This document shows, one piece after another, positions 8,689 to 15,502 of a stretch of 20,469 bases of DNA. The stretch comes from an uncultured Chloroflexota bacterium (GTDB taxonomy: Bacteria; Chloroflexota; Anaerolineae; Anaerolineales; Anaerolineaceae). The notes beneath the pieces are model-generated. The model saw nothing but the letters and a program-made list of their open reading frames with translations, did not search any database and had not been told where the DNA came from. The number at the start of each line of letters is the position of its first letter. Position 1 is the first letter of the stretch. A program made the position numbers and the translations under genes. The stretch covers positions 1 to 20,469 of the forward strand of contig CADBKS010000028.1 in NCBI GenBank assembly GCA_902795255.1, in the 5' to 3' direction.

Positions 8689-9870
8689 TTATCCGACCGT
8701 TTTTATCTTGTCAAAAATGATTTTATATTCTGTTTTCGATTCTTTTCCCTGCAAAATGTCAATTTTCGATTTATTCATTTTTGCATTTTTACTAGCAGCA
8801 TTGATTACTTTTTCTTGTTCTGTTGCTTCCATTTTACAGCCTAAAAAAACAGCAGAAATCGGGAAATATTTCATATTGTTTGTCTCAGACCCATCTGATT
8901 TATGAACAATACGTTCAGAAAGGACATGTCCGGGATGATACTCTCTTACTGTATATGGATAAATGAAACGCCATTCCTGTTCATATTGCCATTCCATATT
9001 TTTGGCTAGAAAGCCGAATTTATAAAATGGGAACTGTTCTTCTATTTCGGGAATATCTCGCAGCAGCATGGAAACCTGATCTGTAAGATCAACTCTTTCC
9101 TTCAAATATGCCATAGGTAGGGTATAAACCCAGGCCTTTTGTTCCCAAGGTTTAAGACGATTAAAATCATTATCATCTCGAATTAATGGCAGTTCATATT
9201 CAATGCAAAAGCCTTTATGGCTATTTGCATAATGCGCCCACATCAATTGTGATGAGTTCGTCTTCGAAAAACAATACATTTTTATATCTTTAAGAACATT
9301 TGGATATACATCATCAATATATTCACTGATCTGCAGATGGAGTAATTTAATGAAAACCTTTTTAGTTAATCGCCCATCTGCTGCAAAAACATAAGCCATT
9401 ATTCTGCACATAAAATCTCTTATGTATTGTGGCTTTATATTTGTGTATGCTTGTATTCGATTATGAACAGATACAAATGTTTGTTTTTCCGCCAATTTGA
9501 AAATTTCGGAACATTTTTCTTCCAGAGTATTCTGGTCTTTTTCTCCACCCAGAGCTTCTATAAAAAGATCTGCAAACGCCAATTTGACCAATTCAGGATC
9601 AAATCGGATATTGCAATCAAAGGAATCATTAAATTCCCTTGCTCTTCGTAAATAAATGGTATTGTCAGCTAAGGCATCGAGAGAATAATTTTTCCCATCA
9701 TTATCAGTATGATTTGAATAATACTTATATAAATGGATTGATTGTTCTCTACATTTAAGAGTAAAAAAATTATTAAGTGAAAAGCTTTTATAAACCGACA
9801 TTGTTCCGGGTATTCCGCCAAGAATCACTTCCGGTTCGATTTCGGTCTTCACTTCACCGTTTTCTGTCAT
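8689..9870 (-). CDS. DUF2971 family protein
   Basis: The 393-residue protein carries the hallmarks of DUF2971: an LYKYYS start near residue 47, the REFNDSFD motif at about 78-85, the core YCFSKTNSSQLMWAHYA at 199-215 followed by HKGFCIEY, and YEQEWRFI at 296-303. The biochemical activity of the family is not established. DUF2971 genes often sit beside restriction and other defence genes, which fits its place between pglX and pglZ. A GGAG 8-9 nt upstream supports the ATG at 9870. It starts 25 nt after pglX stops and ends 23 nt before the AlbA_2 gene, so the three are almost certainly co-transcribed. It has lower GC than the pglX end beside it, consistent with an inserted accessory gene. Confidence 0.85.
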   Translation of the reverse strand: MTENGEVKTEIEPEVILGGIPGTMSVYKSFSLNNFFTLKCREQSIHLYKYYSNHTDNDGKNYSLDALADNTIYLRRAREFNDSFDCNIRFDPELVKLAFADLFIEALGGEKDQNTLEEKCSEIFKLAEKQTFVSVHNRIQAYTNIKPQYIRDFMCRIMAYVFAADGRLTKKVFIKLLHLQISEYIDDVYPNVLKDIKMYCFSKTNSSQLMWAHYANSHKGFCIEYELPLIRDDNDFNRLKPWEQKAWVYTLPMAYLKERVDLTDQVSMLLRDIPEIEEQFPFYKFGFLAKNMEWQYEQEWRFIYPYTVREYHPGHVLSERIVHKSDGSETNNMKYFPISAVFLGCKMEATEQEKVINAASKNAKMNKSKIDILQGKESKTEYKIIFDKIKTVG

Positions 9871-9895
9871 TATTTTACTCCATTACGAATTTTTT

Positions 9896-12800
9896 TTACT
9901 TTATCTTCGCCAACGCAGTGCCGAATTTGGCGTAGTTGACTTTGACGCCGTCGTCGAGGTCGAGGGAGAGGCGCTGTTCGGCGAGGGGAGCCAGGACTTC
10001 CTTTTCCCAGGTCTTGATCTCGGTGAAGGCGGTGCGGGCTTTTTCAGCTTCCTTTTCTGCTTTGCGCTGCTCCGCTTTGGATAACTGACCGCTGATTGCT
10101 GGCTGCTGGCTGCTGAGCTCGAGGCGTGCCTCGAGTTCCCGGCAAAGGGCCAGGACATCGGCGGCACGTCCCGGCACATACCTATGGAGGTAGATCAGGG
10201 CCTTGAAGGAGCCCTTGGGGCTCTGGAAGAGCCAGTAGATGGGGCGCTTCTGGTAGATCTTGAGGTGGTCGGCATAGAAATCATTGCAGAGGTAGGAGCG
10301 CAGGTCTTTGCCCAGACCGGCTTCAAGGAAGCGCAGGTTTTCGGCGTAGTATTTTTCGCCGTAAGCCTCCTTGAGGAACTGCTGGACCAGTTCCGCCGCG
10401 TCGTCTTTGGAGTAGGCTTCTTCGGAGAGCGGGAGGACCGCGGGAACTTTCCTGCCATCATCCGGGCCGCCGGCGAATTGGAGACCCGGTTTATCCAGGG
10501 AGTAGCGGCCGAAGATGCAGCCGATGGCATAGGAGACGAGGGAGCGGCACTCGCGGGCGAGGTCGGCGCGGCGCACGGTGACGTCCTTGTCCAAAACCTC
10601 CGGGGTCAGTTCATCCTGCAGGCCGTAGATTTCGATAAAGATGCGGTTCAGCTCCTCTTCGTTGGATTTGAGCGTTTGGAATCGCTCTTCACACTCCCAC
10701 TGCCAGGCAAGCCAGCAGTCTTCCAGCCGGATTTCCGATTTCTGATTTCTTATTTCTGATTTAAAGAGTGGGTGCTCAGCAAAATCCCAATTGGTTTCGA
10801 ATGAAGATCGATCTGTGTGTGATTTTGATAAATTTATTTTCACTAAGTTCTCAATTTCATTTCCTTTGTCTAAAAAATCTACCGGTAATCTCTCTAACTC
10901 AGAATTTGTAAAACTCATCGTTGGAGAAAGTATGGTTAAATAATATTTGCAGACATTCGAACAAAGAAAACCCAATAACAATAAGCGTTTTTCTGGATCA
11001 CAAGTTATCATTCTGGCTGTATCGTCTGATATATACCCATCCGGAACAATACGCACTCCAAAATTCGAAGAACTTAATTTATTCCACGTTATTCCGCCTT
11101 TAAAAAAGTATTCACGATTTCTGATAGCAGAGCCTACTTTTCCTTTTGAATTTATTTGATGTTTAATTCTGTAACCATCATTTTCCCAATCGATTACATA
11201 ATCATCATTTAACGTATACTTTCTGAATTCACCACCGGTGTTACATGGATACCATCGTTTTGTGAGATCTCGAGGTGCATTAAAGGAAATGTTGACATAT
11301 GGTATTTCGTGCCATATGCGTTGATATTTATTGTTATCCCCTGTAGATGAACCTGCTAACAATTTGTTTGTTGTTCCGAGTTTTGCAAACTGTTCGAATT
11401 TTTCTCTTGCACTTTTACTAATCCAATACGCAATTGGAGAGCCGGGGATTTTTCTGAAGTTTTCGAGGCTGGCGGATCTCAATCGTTCGTTTCTCACAGG
11501 AAACTCTTTCGGGACGCCGTTTTCGATGTCACTCATTCGGACATAACAGTATTGTCCCTGATATTTCGGATTGATTTGTTTTTTGAAAATAGTTGCACTT
11601 GTTCCGAAAGCGATTCCCATGACCATATTATCCATATGTGCCATACAGGCGATATAAGCTTTTGAAGGTAAATTCTGACGCAGCTTTTCATAAGATGAGA
11701 GGAACATCCAGCTCTGCATGGTCACCATGGCGGAATAGCCATTTGGTTTGATCAAATCCAACCCGCGTTCAATAAACATGGCAAACAAATCTGATTTGCT
11801 GTTCGGATAATTCGTCTCAGCATAGGCTTTGATTTCTGGGGACAGGAAAGCATTTCCCAAATACGGCGGGTTCGCGACCACCACGTCATAGCGGGGGGAG
11901 AGCATGCGGGCGAGGGTGAGAAGGTCTTTGAGCTTTTTGTTGGTCTCGTGCAGCAGCAGGTCATCCCACAGCCCGGAGGCGTTGATGACGGCTTCGATAT
12001 CACGCAGCGGGGCTGTCTTCGGCACGATCAGCGAGCCCAACGTCTCCGCGTTCTCAAACTGCTTCATCAGCAGCCAGAGGTCCTGAGTGATGAGGCTCTT
12101 CCCAAGACGCTTTTGATAATTCTGCTGCTCATTGGTTGTAAACTGAATATTCTGTAAAATTCCGATATTTGGCCGGAAGTTATCGTCGTCTGTTGCGCTC
12201 TGACCACCGGTCACTGACCACTGCCCACTACCCATGTTCCACTGTGAAGCACGGAGACGCTGGTAGAACGAGCGGTCGTAGAGACAAGCCTTCATGACGA
12301 GGGCGAAGGCGGCCAGCTGCCCGGCGCGGGGATCGATCTCCAGACCGTACAGGTTGTTTCGCAGGATCATCTCCGGGATCTGACTTTTGGCGTAGCCTTC
12401 TTCTTCATAGATATGCGTCAGCAGTTCAAAGGCGTAAACGAGGATGTGACCGCTGCCCGCTGCCGGATCGAGAATTTTGATATCTTCGACATCTAAGGGG
12501 GGAGGGGTTAGGGGCTGGGGTTTAGCAATGTTATTCTCACTTGCCCCTTGCTCCATGTTCCTTGTTCCAACGTAATAGCGCATGTGTTGGGTGAGGGTGG
12601 AATCCGGGTGGTTTTCCATCCACAAGCGTCCCAGGGAGTTTTCGACCAGATAGCGGACGATCCATTCGGGGGTGAAGAGTTGGGTTCGGGCAGGGAGGTC
12701 TTCGGAGCTCACCGCGCCGCCTTTGGCCATCACGGCGTCTTTTTTGTCGGAGATATAGAACTGGAAGAGCCAGCCGATGATCTCCACGTCTTTGCAGCTT

Positions 12801-13357
12801 GACAAGTCCATCACACTCCGCAGCAGCGCCGGAACGGAGTGCTCCGAAAGCAGATCATCCGGCAGCAGAAGGCGGATCGGATCGTCGATCTCCTCAAATA
12901 GGAAGGGCAGCGTCCGTCCCAGTGTCTTGCATTCGTTCAGGAAAAGCAGCCGGTAGACCTCTGCCTGGGCGTTGGGACTGGGGATGCGTCCGAGGAGCAG
13001 GTCCATCACGCGCTTCTTTTCCGCCGCGGGGAGCTCCTTCGGGGTAATGCCCTCCAGCGCATCGGAAAGCAGCTGCGGCTGGATCCCGCCTTCAGCTGCC
13101 GGGGAGAGCACCAGCGGACGGTTGAAGCCATGAACATCCATAAAGCGGAAGGCGGTGAAGCGGTTAAACCAGGTGTAAGCCGCCTTTTCGATGAGCGTCT
13201 CCCGCTTTGCCGTCTTGAGCTGCCGGATGGCCGCCCCCTCCGCGGCAAAGATCGGATCGCTTTCATGGCTCAAAACAAAATTCAGCCGCGCCTCACACTG
13301 CTCCATCAGCAGCACCCGCGCCGCCTTCGCCACCTTTTCCAGTTCCCGTGTGTTCAT
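9896..13357 (-). CDS. pglX: BREX-1 adenine-specific DNA methyltransferase PglX
   Basis: The 1153-residue protein is a BREX type 1 PglX. Its N-terminal region starts MNTRELEKVAKAARVLL. It has the SAM-binding motif I ILDPAAGSGH at 295-304 and the catalytic NPPY at 496-499 preceded by YDVVVA, a gamma-type N6-adenine methyltransferase arrangement. Residues about 500-870 include the target-recognition region, and a helical C-terminal part follows. PglX methylates host DNA at an asymmetric site so that BREX spares it. Two oddities are visible. The DNA for roughly residues 560-870 is much more AT-rich (one sampled line 30% GC) than the ends (one sampled line 63%), suggesting replacement of the recognition module. 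Several degenerate 7-bp tandem arrays are inserted in frame, giving segments such as GTRNMEQGAS, SGQWSVTGGQ, NQKSEIR and SSQQPAISGQ. AGGGGG lies 6-8 nt before the ATG. No frameshift is seen. Confidence 0.96.
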   Translation of the reverse strand: MNTRELEKVAKAARVLLMEQCEARLNFVLSHESDPIFAAEGAAIRQLKTAKRETLIEKAAYTWFNRFTAFRFMDVHGFNRPLVLSPAAEGGIQPQLLSDALEGITPKELPAAEKKRVMDLLLGRIPSPNAQAEVYRLLFLNECKTLGRTLPFLFEEIDDPIRLLLPDDLLSEHSVPALLRSVMDLSSCKDVEIIGWLFQFYISDKKDAVMAKGGAVSSEDLPARTQLFTPEWIVRYLVENSLGRLWMENHPDSTLTQHMRYYVGTRNMEQGASENNIAKPQPLTPPPLDVEDIKILDPAAGSGHILVYAFELLTHIYEEEGYAKSQIPEMILRNNLYGLEIDPRAGQLAAFALVMKACLYDRSFYQRLRASQWNMGSGQWSVTGGQSATDDDNFRPNIGILQNIQFTTNEQQNYQKRLGKSLITQDLWLLMKQFENAETLGSLIVPKTAPLRDIEAVINASGLWDDLLLHETNKKLKDLLTLARMLSPRYDVVVANPPYLGNAFLSPEIKAYAETNYPNSKSDLFAMFIERGLDLIKPNGYSAMVTMQSWMFLSSYEKLRQNLPSKAYIACMAHMDNMVMGIAFGTSATIFKKQINPKYQGQYCYVRMSDIENGVPKEFPVRNERLRSASLENFRKIPGSPIAYWISKSAREKFEQFAKLGTTNKLLAGSSTGDNNKYQRIWHEIPYVNISFNAPRDLTKRWYPCNTGGEFRKYTLNDDYVIDWENDGYRIKHQINSKGKVGSAIRNREYFFKGGITWNKLSSSNFGVRIVPDGYISDDTARMITCDPEKRLLLLGFLCSNVCKYYLTILSPTMSFTNSELERLPVDFLDKGNEIENLVKINLSKSHTDRSSFETNWDFAEHPLFKSEIRNQKSEIRLEDCWLAWQWECEERFQTLKSNEEELNRIFIEIYGLQDELTPEVLDKDVTVRRADLARECRSLVSYAIGCIFGRYSLDKPGLQFAGGPDDGRKVPAVLPLSEEAYSKDDAAELVQQFLKEAYGEKYYAENLRFLEAGLGKDLRSYLCNDFYADHLKIYQKRPIYWLFQSPKGSFKALIYLHRYVPGRAADVLALCRELEARLELSSQQPAISGQLSKAEQRKAEKEAEKARTAFTEIKTWEKEVLAPLAEQRLSLDLDDGVKVNYAKFGTALAKIK
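10086..10120. repeat. Degenerate heptamer array inside the pglX 3' region
   Basis: Five consecutive 7-bp units of the type TGRYYGC (TGACCGC, TGATTGC, TGGCTGC twice, then TGAGCTC) run in the plus strand. They encode the Ser/Gln/Ala stretch SSQQPAISGQ in PglX, just before a charged coiled-coil segment. Five units total 35 bp, so the array must be accompanied by flanking bases to keep frame. Confidence 0.8.
10729..10763. repeat. Heptamer array TGATTTC inside pglX
   Basis: Five 7-bp units close to TGATTTC (variants GGATTTC, CGATTTC, TTATTTC, TGATTTA) occur in exact register. They encode the SEIRNQKSEIR stretch of PglX. The array sits at the abrupt change from the GC-rich 3' end of the gene to its AT-rich middle part. 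Confidence 0.85.
12201..12242. repeat. Heptamer array TGACCAC inside pglX
   Basis: Six 7-bp units related to TGACCAC (variants CGGTCAC, TGCCCAC, TACCCAT, GTTCCAC) run in exact register. They encode WNMGSGQWSVTGGQS of PglX, between motif I and NPPY. This is the region where related methyltransferases have variable-length loops, so the insert is probably tolerated on the protein surface. Confidence 0.85.
12496..12568. repeat. Paired heptamer arrays just before PglX motif I
   Basis: Two arrays lie close together. At 12496-12523 the unit is AGGGGNN, repeated about four times. At 12541-12568 the unit is TTGYYCC, repeated four times. Together they encode GTRNMEQGASE and the KPQPLTPPPL stretch, which lead straight into ILDPAAGSG of PglX. 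Copies differ at one to three positions, as in old, decaying tandem repeats. Confidence 0.8.
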
Positions 13358-13373
13358 TTTTTGCCCCCTTCGA

Positions 13374-13401
13374 CCGCAGCTTTTAGCTCTTAGCTGTCAG
13401 C
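13374..13401. repeat. Heptamer array (NNNTAGC type) upstream of pglX
   Basis: Four 7-bp units end in AGC (CCGCAGC, TTTTAGC, TCTTAGC, TGTCAGC) in exact register. They lie in the gap between the small membrane protein gene and pglX, upstream of the pglX ribosome site (complement of CCCCCTT, 13364-13370), which is left intact. Confidence 0.75.
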
Positions 13402-13410
13402 GGTAATACG

Positions 13411-13429
13411 ATTGCGGTTTCACCGCAAT
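13411..13429 (-). other. Perfect 8-bp hairpin between the 69-residue gene and pglX
   Basis: ATTGCGGT and ACCGCAAT form a perfect 8-bp stem with a 3-nt loop. There is no T-run after it on either strand, so I do not call it a terminator. In the leftward mRNA it would stand alone in the 84-nt gap before pglX and could be a processing or stabilising structure, or a protein-binding palindrome. Confidence 0.6.
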
Positions 13430-13441
13430 ATATCTGATATA

Positions 13442-13651
13442 TTATTTCTTTATGATTTGATCTTTTACTTTCATCGGAACTTCGATCAGTTTTGAAGGAT
13501 CTTTTGTCGCAATTGCAGGCAAAACCATAACTGCAGTCACAAGCACAACAACAGCAGCAATCAGTAAAAATTTCAAAAGCATCAAAACGAACTCGAATAC
13601 TTTTTTGGCACCTTTATTAAAATCAACAGGTTTGAATTTTTTATCCGACAT
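13442..13651 (-). CDS. Small single-helix membrane protein (69 aa)
   Basis: Starting at the ATG at 13651, the product is MSDKKFKPVDFNKGAKKVF..., with a polar basic N-terminus, one long hydrophobic helix at roughly residues 22-49 (rich in Leu, Val and Ala), and a basic C-terminus ending DQIIKK. I chose this start because a GGAGG stands 6 nt upstream; the longer open frame to 13774 has no such site and lies inside the preceding gene. Its start overlaps the end of the 343-residue gene by 11 nt, implying coupled translation and perhaps a functional pair. No family is recognised. A small one-helix protein coupled to a coiled-coil protein in a defence island could be a membrane effector or anchor, but that is inference. 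Confidence 0.72.
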   Translation of the reverse strand: MSDKKFKPVDFNKGAKKVFEFVLMLLKFLLIAAVVVLVTAVMVLPAIATKDPSKLIEVPMKVKDQIIKK

Positions 13652-14672
13652 ACAACGCCTCCAATATTTGATCTCCGGAAACATCAAAACGCAAACAGTC
13701 AAACACAACTGAATCCAGGCATTCCTGCCCTTCCGCTTCAATGATCTGTTCACTTTCCTCAAAGAAATACTCATATTCAGGATGAAGATTCTTTATCGAG
13801 GAAATCTTACTGAAATTGACTTCTTTCATGCTTGCCATGGCATTCCGGATAACCGTTTGCGCCCTTTGGTGATCTCCGACGATCTCATAAGAACCGGCAA
13901 GCATTTTTGTCGCTTCAACATACAATCCGAAGTAGTCCTGAATGAAATAAAATTCACTTTCCTTTTTGGCAGCATATTTACTGTTCATACGCTTGAGATA
14001 ATGCATAACTCCCCGCCGAGGAATCGGTTCATAAGATTCCGAACGGGTGATCAGCGTCTGTAGGATCTGTCCCCTTGCATTCTGAATCGTTCCCCGGGCC
14101 TGTTCAAGCTCGCGGGACTGTGAATCCGGATTAGGATTTTCCAAGGCAAGATATAACTGATCCCTCCCGGAGATCAGCAAACCGATCCGGTCGTCTGTCT
14201 GCCCCTGTTCAATGCGCTGAACGATCTCTTTGACCTCCTGAACTTCCTTTCGAAGTGCCTGGATCTGCCTTTGCAGCTGTATATTCTGAATATTGGCAGA
14301 AAAATCCTGTAAAGGAGTTCCCTGTGTAAATTCTTGCAGCTTCACCGGAAGATTACAGACAAATTCATGTTTCCCATTGGGGAGTATTCTATAAAGTGAC
14401 GGCCACAGTTTCCCGGTTTCGGAATTCTCTGTCATCATCAGTTCACCGGCTTCAAAGGCTTCCCGGAATTTTTCCGGGATCTGTACAACATATTCAGATC
14501 CTTTTTGGATATTTTGAATAATATCAGCAAACCGGAATGCGCCGACCAGATCCGACAGCCATCCGCTGAAATCAAAATCCGGTGTTTTTTCATTAAATTG
14601 TGCCGGATGGTCAAATTCCATTTCTTCCATGATCTCGCGACCAGGAGCTTTTTCAATTTCTTTCTCTGCCAT
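13641..14672 (-). CDS. Hypothetical coiled-coil protein (343 aa) downstream of vapBC
   Basis: I do not recognise a family. From the ATG at 14672 (MAEKEIEK...) residues about 1-125 look globular, with a TGKLWPSLYRILPNGKHEFV segment resembling a small beta domain. Residues 128-157 are a coiled coil (IQLQRQIQALRKEVQEVKEI and following), and the rest is helical. The start at 14672 is preferred because AGAGGA lies 9 nt upstream; the longest open frame would begin at 14759 and overlap vapC by 68 nt. It starts 19 nt after vapC and overlaps the 69-residue membrane gene by 11 nt, so it belongs to the same transcript as both. Its overall layout is like that of the 430-residue protein between pglZ and brxL. 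No catalytic motif is visible. Confidence 0.8.
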   Translation of the reverse strand: MAEKEIEKAPGREIMEEMEFDHPAQFNEKTPDFDFSGWLSDLVGAFRFADIIQNIQKGSEYVVQIPEKFREAFEAGELMMTENSETGKLWPSLYRILPNGKHEFVCNLPVKLQEFTQGTPLQDFSANIQNIQLQRQIQALRKEVQEVKEIVQRIEQGQTDDRIGLLISGRDQLYLALENPNPDSQSRELEQARGTIQNARGQILQTLITRSESYEPIPRRGVMHYLKRMNSKYAAKKESEFYFIQDYFGLYVEATKMLAGSYEIVGDHQRAQTVIRNAMASMKEVNFSKISSIKNLHPEYEYFFEESEQIIEAEGQECLDSVVFDCLRFDVSGDQILEALYVG

Positions 14673-14691
14673 ATGCATGCATCCTCTGAAA

Positions 14692-15090
14692 TTATTCGAT
14701 CCAGTCTTCCAAAATGATCCCGGGAACCCGCGAAAATTCTTTTGTATTATGCGTAACAACGGTCAATCCGCGGGCAAGTCCCTGCGCTGCGATCAACAGA
14801 TCATAAGCGCCGATCATAAATCCGGCTTTTGTCAGATATGCACGGAGTTCCCCGGCAATTTCAGCATCCTTTTTTTCAAAAGGAAGGATCGTAAACGGCG
14901 CGAGAAAAATATTCGTTTTATCAGCAGTCTGTTTCGGGAAGCTGCTTTTTGCCGAACCATATACAAGTTCAAAAACAGTGATTGCCGAAATCGATATGTC
15001 AGCCGGGTCTGTCCGGAAAATGCGCTCTGTCAGATCCGGATTTCTCCCTCTCATCGAATAAACACAAATATTCGTATCAAACAGATACAT
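14692..15090 (-). CDS. vapC: VapC-type PIN-domain toxin (RNase)
   Basis: The 132-residue protein is a complete PIN domain. The acidic metal-binding residues are in place: D5 in LFDTNIC, E41 in SAITVFELVYG, D97 in IGAYDLLIAA, and N115/E118 in THNTKEFSRVPG, which is the usual C-terminal signature of VapC. VapC toxins cleave tRNA or rRNA and are held inactive by VapB. The ATG at 15090 shares its A with the vapB stop (TGATG), so translation is coupled; a TTG one codon earlier is possible but unnecessary. It is followed by the 343-residue gene after 19 nt. Length and motifs look intact, so I expect an active toxin. Confidence 0.93.
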   Translation of the reverse strand: MYLFDTNICVYSMRGRNPDLTERIFRTDPADISISAITVFELVYGSAKSSFPKQTADKTNIFLAPFTILPFEKKDAEIAGELRAYLTKAGFMIGAYDLLIAAQGLARGLTVVTHNTKEFSRVPGIILEDWIE

Positions 15091-15326
15091 CAAAACATCT
15101 CTCTTTCCGGTATATCAGAAAGAGAAGGCTGTTCCCGATCATTCATGAAATCATCCGGGAAGGTTCCAATGACCTGTTTAACCGGGAACCAGGGATCATT
15201 CACCGGGTAGATGATAAAACCTTCCCCGATTTTCCGAATGATGAATTCCTTCCTGTCTGTCCGCATTTCGCTCGGTATCCGTATCGCCTGACTGTTTCCG
15301 TTTTGAAATACTTTTGTGGTCGTCAT
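15090..15326 (-). CDS. vapB: VapB-type antitoxin, AbrB/SpoVT fold
   Basis: The 78-residue protein starts MTTTKVFQNGNSQAIRIP, the classic swapped-hairpin DNA-binding N-terminus of VapB/MazE antitoxins, and has an acidic C-terminal tail (residues about 55-78) of the sort that wraps the toxin. The ATG at 15326 is chosen for the AAAGGA about 8 nt upstream; an in-frame upstream extension to 15368 would run through the operator and lacks a ribosome site. VapB normally represses its own promoter together with VapC, and a suitable inverted repeat lies just upstream at 15349-15367. It is the first gene of the second leftward transcription unit of this island. Confidence 0.92.
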   Translation of the reverse strand: MTTTKVFQNGNSQAIRIPSEMRTDRKEFIIRKIGEGFIIYPVNDPWFPVKQVIGTFPDDFMNDREQPSLSDIPEREMF

Positions 15327-15348
15327 AGATTGATCCTTTCGTATAAAA

Positions 15349-15367
15349 TGTACATACATTATGTACA
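15349..15367 (-). promoter_or_regulatory. Inverted-repeat operator of vapBC
   Basis: TGTACAT, a 5-nt spacer and ATGTACA form a perfect 7-bp inverted repeat. It begins 7 bp downstream of the -10 box and so covers the expected start of transcription. Position and symmetry fit a VapBC autorepression site; that VapB binds it is inferred. Confidence 0.8.
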
Positions 15368-15374
15368 CACTCCA

Positions 15375-15402
15375 ATCATAACATACTTATTTTCTTTGTC
15401 AA
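15375..15402 (-). promoter_or_regulatory. Promoter of the vapBC-pglX unit
   Basis: On the minus strand TTGACA (15402-15397) and TATGAT (15380-15375) are separated by 16 bp. The -35 is a perfect sigma-70 consensus and the -10 has one mismatch. It is the only strong promoter I find between the brxC terminator and pglX, so it may also drive pglX and the genes beyond. Confidence 0.8.
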
Positions 15403-15424
15403 GGGAGGATAAAACCGTTAGAAT
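15396..15424 (+). promoter_or_regulatory. Divergent promoter for the plus-strand 185-residue gene
   Basis: TTGTCA (15396-15401) and TAGAAT (15419-15424) are 17 bp apart on the plus strand, each one base off consensus. The -35 overlaps the vapB -35 on the opposite strand, so RNA polymerase could not occupy both at once. It would give a leader of about 70 nt before the ATG at 15503. Confidence 0.6.
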
Positions 15425-15502
15425 TTAGCTGTATGACATCAAGAAAGGTTTACCCGGCAAAGACTTGAAATAACAAAAAACATTTTGTCAAAGGAAGTGA
15501 AC

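Noticed and set aside
10184..10759. Plus-strand open frame of 191 codons opposite pglX
   Set aside because: Lies opposite the GC-rich PglX C-terminus; low-complexity product typical of shadow frames.
12192..12575. Insertion sequence or frameshift in pglX
   Set aside because: The unusual segments are short 7-bp tandem arrays in an unbroken frame; there is no transposase or terminal inverted repeat.
13411..13429. Intrinsic terminator between the 69-residue gene and pglX
   Set aside because: The stem is good but no T-run follows on either strand.
13652..13774. Longer start for the 69-residue membrane protein
   Set aside because: The extension lies inside the 343-residue gene and lacks a ribosome site; GGAGG marks the ATG at 13651.
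14673..14759. Longer start for the 343-residue protein
   Set aside because: It would overlap vapC by 68 nt, and AGAGGA marks the ATG at 14672.
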